From positions 22,045,501 through 22,109,500 of the forward strand of contig CM027382.1 of the NCBI GenBank assembly GCA_015680905.1: DNA of 64,000 nt. Direction: 5' to 3'. Shown here one piece after another: positions 57,048 to 64,000 of the stretch. Position numbers and translations under genes: made by a program. The stretch comes from Coptis chinensis. Taxonomy: Eukaryota; Streptophyta; Magnoliopsida; Ranunculales; Ranunculaceae. Each line of letters opens with the position of its first letter. Position 1 is the first letter of the stretch. Below the pieces are notes generated by a model. It was not told the DNA's origin. It did no database searches and was given only the letters and a program-made list of their open reading frames with translations.

Positions 57048-58020
57048 ATGTCAACATTAATAATTAGATAAATAAATGAAATGAAACAATAAATTAATAA
57101 ATAAGACTTACCGGTATAATCCAAACAAAGCCGCACAAATTGCCTTTAGCGGCTTTCGTCTCAACTGCGAGGTCTAGCCAGTGGTAAAGGTATGATAATA
57201 TGGATTGACCCCAGTCATAATCCCACATCCTCTTTACGTCTGAGACAGCGACCATCCACCCGATACGTAAATAACTATCAACGTATCCGAATAATACCGC
57301 ACCAACAAAGTAGAAGAGAAAGGCAAGTACATATTCGTAGATCGACTCCTCACCAATATGATAGTCTTTCGGCTTCTCCTTGAGCCTATTCAAGTATCTT
57401 GAAGTAAACCAACTCATACTTATAGCTCCTCCCTTAAATTGCTCAGCCGATAATCTCAAAAACCCGTCTTCCTCATCATCTTCTACCAAATCAAAACCTT
57501 TAAAGAAACTCATCGCCGTAGTAAAAACCTCTAAATTTTCATCAAAAGGAACGACATATCCATAACCAATTGGGATACCCGTGAGCATCGTGAAATCAAG
57601 AGGGGTAATCTCAAGCTCACCCCATGGGAAATGGAATGTGTGGGTAGTTTGCCACCACCGCTCAACTATCCCAAACAACAACGCTTAATCATTTTGTCCC
57701 AAATTAGAATTCAAAAAGTTCCCAAATGGTGTGGCGGCTATAATGTTGGTAACCGTGACAAAATTAGGATCCGTTTTTTATTTCATACAACGCTACCACG
57801 ACATAACATTTGAAATTGCACAACGCACTTTCCATAGGTGTACTTCCTACATTCAACCAACACGCAATACGATATAATTACAACTAATTTTTTTTTAAAA
57901 CAATGCAACAAATTCAAACTAATTACACAACAACAAACTTGATATAAACTAACATAAATAATAATAATTAACATAAAAAAAAAATCTAAAACTTACTTGA
58001 GACTCCGCCACTCAATTTGC
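55748..58020 (-). pseudogene. Plant mobile domain (PMD, MAIN/MAIL1-type) gene in the Harbinger element
   Basis: On the minus strand, about 57800-57690 reads TNIIAATPFGNFLNSNLGQN, a stop, then from 57681 FGIVERWWQTTHTFHFPWGE, ITPLDFTMLTGIPIGYGYVV, YEYVLAFLFYFVGAVLFGYV and DYDWGQSILSYLYHWLDLAV, the hallmark blocks of the PMD. After a short AT-rich intron, 56940-56650 has THDLIPRIQAWGLHCR, RIEWQPLAESFIFQTPYADI and KYRRLSYMCHREKGFF. The frame from 56651 has VGSVTAWYLGDRCWRQVSGK and HYRANPNDWPD. A glutamine/arginine-rich coiled-coil end is at 55939-55770. PMD proteins (MAIN, MAIL1) help silence transposons and keep the genome stable, and PMDs also occur in some transposons. A few stops suggest decay. 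Both sides carry the element's palindromes. Confidence 0.8.
57008..57045. repeat. (TA)n microsatellite
   Basis: A run of TA dinucleotides within the probable intron of the PMD gene. Confidence 0.95.
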
Positions 58021-58359
58021 TACGTGTCGGACCGATGTTGACGCTAATGGTGGGTGTTTCTCGATTTCACAACGCGGTGGAAAATTGAACCCACAAAAAG
58101 TTCAATTTCGTCCTCCTCGCCCACATTTTGCGTTCTTGATGACGATCCATTTTGCCCTTTTTTTTTTATATATTTTGACATTTCCAAACCATCGGAAATG
58201 CTCTTCATGTGGTGAGGTTGGTGGGGATGCATTTGGGGGTGGAGAAGTTATTAGGAATTGAAGTTTGAGAAAAAAAGTTGTTAATGGAGGCTAGAAAATC
58301 GCAATGGAGGCTGGGAAGAAAGTGAAAATGGAGCCTGTTTGCGTCTGTTCATATTGACT

Positions 58360-58515
58360 CATTACATTCCGTCTCGTTATAAAATACCAGATGGGATGTT
58401 ATATTCCGTCTCAATCAAAAACCTCCCGACGGAATCTAATATCCCGTCCGAAATATTTTATTCACCTTTGCATTGCACAGCTTCACCTTGTTTTTCACCA
58501 TTTAGGTGAAAAGAG
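58360..58515. repeat. Right subterminal palindromes of the Harbinger element
   Basis: ACATTCCGTCTCG (58366), AGATGGGATGTTATATTCCG (58389) and CGACGGAATCTAATATCCCG (58428) are followed by TTCACCTTTGCATTGCACA, which matches the complement of the left end region. Confidence 0.85.
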
Positions 58516-59475
58516 GGTTAATAAGTACTGAGGTGGCGGTGATAATAAAGGGGGGGATTAAAGTCCCTGTTTATTTACAGTGATGACCAACAAGTAGATA
58601 AAAAGCAGTGAGAAGCATGATGAGTACGTTTGTTATATAAAACATCGAAACCAGAACATTCACAAAACGATTAGACTGTGACTTCCTCGTAAGAGGAAGC
58701 TGGCAATTCCAATGACTTGAGCCGGCTTGGTTCAGTTGCATTACTTATTGATATGTTGTTTATTTATGGATAAACTTTGAGCCGGCTTTGGTTCTGTTAG
58801 TTATTGCGCCATGTCTTTTGTTTTTTACTAAATTGTTTCCTTTCTTTAGCAGCTTAGAAGCTAGCTTAGACACTCATCAATTGAAATAGCCGTGAATTCC
58901 ACTCTAGTTACAGAGGATAAACTTTGAAGGTCACCAGGACGTCCAGGAGCATTCAACATCACTACATCAGTTTAAACCTTCTATTCCAAATTTCAAACTC
59001 GCTGACATAGGAAAGTAAGAAGTACGTATACCGGAATATCAGCACACACTTGCACGTCGTTGACTGTTAGTATTTGCTTGTACGCAATGGAATTATACAT
59101 AGTGCCATGGGCTTGTATTTTGCTCTCTGGCTGATATAGCTTGCCCAAGGACATAAGAGATACGAACAAACAAATGGAAAGACATAGTCGGTGATAAAGC
59201 TCCTGCTAATGGCTAAAGCCTTATACAGTGAAGACAATATTCTAATGGATCTACTTGGGCATTTATATCACCCTCTGAAACATCAATTTTAGCCCGAATT
59301 GGCTACCTATGAGCACTTTATACTTTTTCGAAAAGTACAATGGACATTTTGGACTTCATTGCATGTAAACACGTAAAAACTAACATCCCATTCCTTTCAC
59401 AAAATACAAATGTTAGGTTACTACAGCAAACACCAGTGACTAAGGATAGAAAGAAAACAAAAGTTGTAGCAGAAG
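58516..59475. other. No clear gene; one unidentified short frame
   Basis: A short direct repeat TTGAGCCGGCTT(T)GGTTC occurs at about 58718 and 58777. On the minus strand at about 58860-58965, VVMLNAPGRPGDLQSLSSVT and RVEFTAISIDECLS are open to a stop; the composition is gene-like but I do not recognise it. The rest shows nothing. Confidence 0.35.
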
Positions 59476-59515
59476 AAACAATGGAAACAATGGAGAAGAG
59501 GAACGGAGAGGGAGA

Positions 59516-59610
59516 AAGAAGTTGGAGGGAATAAGTGGCAAGAAACTTGAAACTTGAATCTTGGGAAAAATTAATTTTCTACTTATTTCAATTATTAACT
59601 AATTGATTTG

Positions 59611-59680
<70 letters not shown>

Positions 59681-59775
59681 CAAATCAATTAGTTAATAAT
59701 TGAAATAAGTAGAAAATTAATTTTTCCCTAAGATTCAAGTTTCTATTTGCCACTTATTCCCTCCAACTTCTTTTC
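59516..59775. repeat. Large near-perfect hairpin around (AT)n
   Basis: The left arm (59516-59612, GAAGTTGGAGGGAATAAGTG ... AACTAATTGATTTGAAAT) is repeated as reverse complement at 59679-59772, with about 67 bases of AT between. The arms differ by only a few bases. Such a structure would extrude as a cruciform and is prone to assembly error. Confidence 0.9.
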
Positions 59776-59789
59776 AAATATCCTCCCTA

Positions 59790-59794
59790 AACAT

Positions 59795-59857
<63 letters not shown>

Positions 59858-59858
59858 T
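59790..59858. repeat. (AT)n microsatellite before the Helitron-like start
   Basis: A run of about 65 bases of alternating AT following CATCAAATAT. Confidence 0.95.
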
Positions 59859-60429
59859 AAAGCAGAGACCTTTAAAAGAGGATTTTCTCTCTCCTATGTG
59901 GCACTCTAATATGAGAGTTAGCCTTTTCTCTATCATATATGGCAATATGAAAGATAGTATTTTCTAATAGCCTATAAATTCCGCATGCATATGGAATCTC
60001 TTTGGAGAGTTTGAGTGTATTTCTAATTCTTATATTTGGAGAGTTTGAGTGTATTTCCAATTTTATATATTTGATCAAATAAAAAAATGCTAAAAAATAA
60101 ATAATTTGTAGAAAATAATTTCCTATTACTTAATCAAACACTTTTAGTGTTCCAATTCTTATATATTTGATCAAATAAAAAAATTGCTAAAAATAGGTGA
60201 TTTGTAAAAAACTAATTCTCTATTACAAATCATACAATTTTAGTGTCTATGATAAAGCACTAACTTATTTCAAATATATCCTTAACACAGCATCAAAACA
60301 TAGTTAAAAACAATTATACAAAAAATAACATCACAAAATATATAATAGAAAATGAAAATAATAATAATAATAATAACGGCAAAACAATAATGACAAATAT
60401 TTTAAAATATGTATAATACTGAATAAAAC

Positions 60430-61337
60430 TAACGTCAAAAAACAATTAATGGGGAACCGAAAACTGGATGCAAATATATCGAACTAACCTCAAATAATAT
60501 CTAACGAAAAATCGGAAACTGAATGTAAATGCAATCATTAAACAAATCTTAAAAAGTAATTAATAGAAAATCTAAATATAGATACAATTGCATTAAACTA
60601 ACCTCAAATAATAATTAATGGAAAATCAAAACTTGGATGCAAATACATCAAACTAACATCAAAAAATAATTGTCGGAAAATCGAAAACTGGATGCAAATG
60701 CATTGAGCTAACCCTCAAAGATTAAATTAACGAGAAATCGGAAACTAGATTCAACTGCATTAAACTAACCTCAAAGAAAAATTAATTATAAATTGGAAAC
60801 ATAATGCAAATGCGTGGAACTAATCTTAAAAAATAATTAACGAGAAATCGAAAACCGGATGCAATTGCATTGAACTAATCTCAAAAAATACACTAGATGC
60901 AAAACCTCAAGAAATAATTAACGGAAAATCGGAAACTGGTTGCAAATTCATTGAACTAACCTCAAACAATAATTAACAGGAAATCAGAAACTATATGTAA
61001 ATGCAACTTTATCAAATAATAAACGAAAAATTGGAAACTGGATGCAAATGCATTAAACTAATCTCACAGAATAATTAATGAAAAATCAGAAACTGGATGC
61101 AAATGCATTGAACTAACCTCAAAGAACAATTAATAGGAAATTGGAAGCAAATGTATTGAACTAACCGAAAAAGAATAATTAACGAGAAATCAGAAACTGG
61201 ATGCAATTGTATTGAACTGATCTCAAAAAATAAATAACGGGAATAGAAAATTGGATGCAACTGCATTGAACTAACCTCAAAATATAAATAATGGAAAATC
61301 AGAAACTGTATGCAAATGCATTGAACTAACCTCAAAA
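60430..61337. repeat. 55-bp satellite array, block 1
   Basis: The unit has the pattern GAACTAACCTCAAAGAATAA then TTAACGGGAAATCGGAAACT then GGATGCAAATGCATT, about 55 bases, and recurs continuously with many point differences; about 16 units fit in the interval. Confidence 0.9.
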
Positions 61338-61735
61338 TATAGTTGGGTTATATGTTATGGGAATATCTCGATAAGTATTGTTTTGCATTTAAAATGATGT
61401 TTATATTATTATGTCTTTCCATTATGATTGAGAACTCCTTGCTATTCGTAGTAGCTTCAATATATATTAACTTTTTCTTATTAGGCAATCTCATAAAACT
61501 TCAATCAAACTTCTATTATTAAACAACAAAATGAAGTTGAAGGGTTTTATCAAAGGCAAGTTATGTTTTTTTTAATGGAGAGTGAGGTTTTCACGTTATA
61601 AAAAATTTGGTTGAGTGATCAATATAATATCAATATATAATAGTTTTATATATTTGTAAATATTTTTCAGAATAATTAATATAACAACACCCAGCACCCG
61701 TTCGTAGATAATCTTTGAAGATTTCACATAATGAG
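61338..61735. repeat. Spacer unit of the higher-order repeat, copy 1
   Basis: It contains GTTTTGCATTTAAAATGATG, GCTTCAATCAAACTTCTATT (degenerate at its start) and CACCCGTTCGTAG. It is collinear with 63330-63690, about 1.99 kb downstream. Confidence 0.8.
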
Positions 61736-63329
61736 TCATGCATAATTTAAAGAATAATTAACGGAAATCGAGAACTGGATAATCTTCGATGATCCCACAT
61801 AGTAAATTAAACATAATTTATTTTTTTATGTCATGTTTGCAAGGACACTTCTGAGATGGATCTAACAATAGAAGTTTGTATTACACACCACATTGGATAA
61901 TTATAAGAAAATCAAAAAACTGGATTCAAATACATAAGCGAGCTTAATGAGTAATTAATGGGAAATCGGAAACTTTATGCAAATTGCATTAAACTAATAA
62001 ATGAGAGAATAACTAACGGAAATTATAAATTGGATGCAAATCTTTGAAAAATATTTAACGAAAAATCGGAAACGGTATGCAAATACATCAAAAACCTCAA
62101 ATAATAATTAATGGGAAACGAAAAATGGATGCAAATGCATTGAACTTAATTCAAAAAATAATTAACATAAAATCAAAACAGAATGCAACCGTGCATTGAA
62201 CTAACCTCATAGAATAATTGGTGGGAAAATCGAAACTAAATGCAAATGCATTGAAATAACTTTAAAGAATAGTTAGCGGAAATCGAAACCGAATATAATT
62301 GTATCGAACTAACCTCAAATAATTAGAAACTAGATGCAGATGTATTGGACTAACCTTAAAGAGTTATTAATAGGAAATCGGAAACTAGATCTAAATGCAA
62401 TGAACTAATCTCAAAGACTAATTAATGAAACATTGAAAAATAGATGAACTCTTGTTTGAACTAACCTAAATGAATAATTAACGGTAAATTATAAATTTGA
62501 TGTAACTGTATTGAACTAACTTCAAAAAATAATTAACGAGAAATCAAAAACTTGATACAAATGCATTGAACTAACCTCAAAGAACAATTAACATAAAATC
62601 TAAAATTGGATGCAACTGCATTGAACTAACCTCAAAAAATAATTAACAGAAAACCAAAAACTGGATGCAACTGCATTAAACTAAAATAAGAAATTAACTA
62701 ACGGGAAATCAGAAATTATATGCAAATGCATTGAAATAATCTAAAAAAATAGTTAACTAGAAATCGGAAGTCGGATGTAACTGCATCGCACTGACCTCAA
62801 AACATAAATGTTCACTTTTTTAGCCTTCTCACATTAGCAATTACGAGTAATTAGGAACCCAAAACGAAAGTGAGTTTATAAAAACAGACTCTTACATGTA
62901 TGCAAACAAATTATAAACTATCGAACTAACCTAGAAAAACAATTAACGGAAATCGAAACCTGGATGCGGATGTATTGAACTAACCTCAAAGAGTAAGTAA
63001 TTGGGATATTGGAACACGGATGCAAATGCAATGAACTAATCTCAAAGACTAATTAATGAAACATCGAAAACTTGATGCAACATCTTGAATTAACCTTAAT
63101 GGATAACTAACGGAAATCATAAATAAGTAGATGCAATTGCACTAAACTAACCTCAAATAATAATTGCTTGGAAATTGGAAACTTGATGCAATTGCATTGA
63201 ACTAACCTCAAAGAATAATTAATGAGAAATTTGAAACTGGATGCAACATACTACATTAAACTAACCTCAAAGAATAATTAATGAAAAATAAAAAACTTGA
63301 TGCAAATGCATTGAACTAATAATCCTAAA
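61736..63329. repeat. 55-bp satellite array, block 2
   Basis: The same 55-base unit as block 1, with roughly 28 units by length, and an irregular interruption at about 62800-62900. Confidence 0.9.
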
Positions 63330-63690
63330 ACATAGTATTATATGTAGGGAGAATAAATGTCTCAACAAATATAGTTTTGCATTTTAAATAGTGTTTATTA
63401 TAATTATTTTATTGTAATTGGGAATGTCTTGCTATTCAAGTAGCTTCAATATTATCTTCGTCATATTGGACATTCTCACAAAGCTTCAATCAAACTTCTA
63501 TTATTAAACCTAACAATAAAAAGAAGTCGATAAGTTTTATCAAGGCTTGGTGCTTCCTTTTTATAGAGAGTGGTCAAGAAATTTAAATGAGTAATTAGTA
63601 TAATTTTCATATCTCATAGCTATGCATAGTTGCTAATATTTTTTAGAATAATTTAATATAATAACACCCGTTCATAGGACACGTTCATGT
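63330..63690. repeat. Spacer unit of the higher-order repeat, copy 2
   Basis: It contains GTTTTGCATTTTAAATAGTG, AGCTTCAATCAAACTTCTAT and AACACCCGTTCATAGG, in the same order as copy 1. Confidence 0.8.
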
Positions 63691-64000
63691 GAAAAATCTT
63701 TTCAAGTGGGAGTAGTGTATTCTTTGAGGATATGGAAACAATCAATCTGTTTTAGTGATTTGTATACATTACATAACACTATTAAGTTAAGCGAATTGAA
63801 TGGTGATGATTTACCGCTAAATCACCATAAATCTAATAAAACTATTATACAAGCTAGATCGAGTTTAAAATAATTTTATTTAAAAATTACGGATTAATAT
63901 TCTAAACCACAATGTGAAGAGGCTATCTCAATTTGATCCCTTAGTTTCCAAGTACTTATGCACTATAATCGTTGCTCACTAACGTATTTCGATTTATTTT
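63691..64000. other. No recognisable feature
   Basis: AT-rich sequence with no gene or repeat that I can identify. Confidence 0.4.

Larger units (their letters stand above)
49854..58515. mobile_element. PIF/Harbinger element carrying a plant mobile domain gene
   Basis: The left end GAGCATTTGCAATGCAGGGG at 49854 follows a TAA triplet, the usual Harbinger target. On the right, TATTCACC-TTGCATTGCACA (58469) matches the complement of left-end sequence 49923-49946, but the outermost 60 bases are not recognisable. Palindromic ACGGGATGTTACATTCCGT motifs occur near 50019, 50058, 50100, 55172, 55206, 58364, 58389 and 58428, i.e. near both ends and once inside. Contents: NAM-like gene, DDE transposase, LTR unit, PMD gene. 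Either one element of 8.7 kb carries the PMD gene, or two related elements abut near 55.2 kb. Confidence 0.65.
59850..63700. mobile_element. Probable Helitron region containing a 55-bp satellite
   Basis: The start TATATACTAAAGCAGAGACC, with CTCTCCTATGTGGCACTC shortly after, resembles the 5' ends of plant Helitrons, which usually insert next to AT repeats. At about 61684 and 63660 the sequence AACACCCG(T)TCAT/CGTAG resembles degraded Helitron 3' ends. No Rep/helicase is present, so it would be non-autonomous. Between lie two blocks of a 55-bp tandem repeat. The assignment rests on remembered motifs and is tentative. Confidence 0.4.

Noticed and set aside
61075-61335. 86-residue minus-strand frame with repeats
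   Set aside because: It is the 55-bp satellite read in translation.
60430-63330. CRISPR-like array (regular short repeats)
   Set aside because: The repeats are contiguous and diverged, without unique spacers, in a plant nuclear context; it is a satellite.

Overview
This is plant nuclear DNA, AT-rich, with GT-AG introns, a nuclear copy of chloroplast ycf2, and remnants of angiosperm genes (an HGH1 homologue, homoserine kinase, ATG2, PP2C, alpha-mannosidase I, TIM21, CDPK and BAHD acyltransferase). The L1-type LINE, CACTA, PIF/Harbinger and Mutator-like families fit a eudicot; I cannot name the species. I find no host gene that is clearly intact. The window is a deeply nested transposon landscape, and almost every recognisable host exon sits inside a mobile element or is a broken copy.

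Left to right. (1) About 0.9-9.8 kb: a decayed autonomous CACTA (En/Spm) element on the minus strand (TNPD-type transposase, DUF4216 part, TNPA-like gene), with one terminus at 9839 abutting a ycf2 fragment of plastid origin (9840-10620). (2) 10.6-12.6 kb: the 3' part of an LTR retrotransposon fossil, with an antisense gene followed by a polypurine tract and an LTR. (3) 12.65-27.0 kb: a second CACTA element on the plus strand, carrying a CDPK-like fragment and invaded by a LINE (about 19.46-26.27 kb). The LINE itself holds an LTR-like piece and a Mutator-type MITE with a 9-bp target duplication. (4) 27-33.5 kb: degraded sequence, a BAHD acyltransferase pseudogene split by a second MITE with a 9-bp target duplication, and LTR fragments. 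(5) 33.5-41.7 kb: a second retroelement antisense gene and 3' LTR, interrupted by a 5.9-kb non-autonomous CACTA (34322-40222) that has captured exons of alpha-mannosidase I (MNS1/MNS2) and TIM21. (6) 41721-48253: a Pack-MULE with long terminal inverted repeats (about 200 bp) carrying pieces of HGH1, homoserine kinase, PP2C and ATG2. (7) 48352-49711: a second BAHD pseudogene. (8) 49854 to about 58.5 kb: a PIF/Harbinger element with its trihelix/NAM-like partner gene, DDE transposase and, unusually, a plant mobile domain (PMD) gene lying between arrays of the element's own palindromic subterminal repeats; a 1.49-kb LTR unit with a 5-bp target duplication sits inside it. (9) 59.5-64 kb: a large AT-rich hairpin, then a probable Helitron region dominated by a 55-bp satellite arranged in a 2-kb higher-order unit.

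The most notable features are two independent gene-capturing transposons side by side (Pack-CACTA and Pack-MULE), together holding fragments of at least six host genes, and a Harbinger element that seems to carry a PMD gene. All domain names come from reading translated sequence against remembered families; no search was run.
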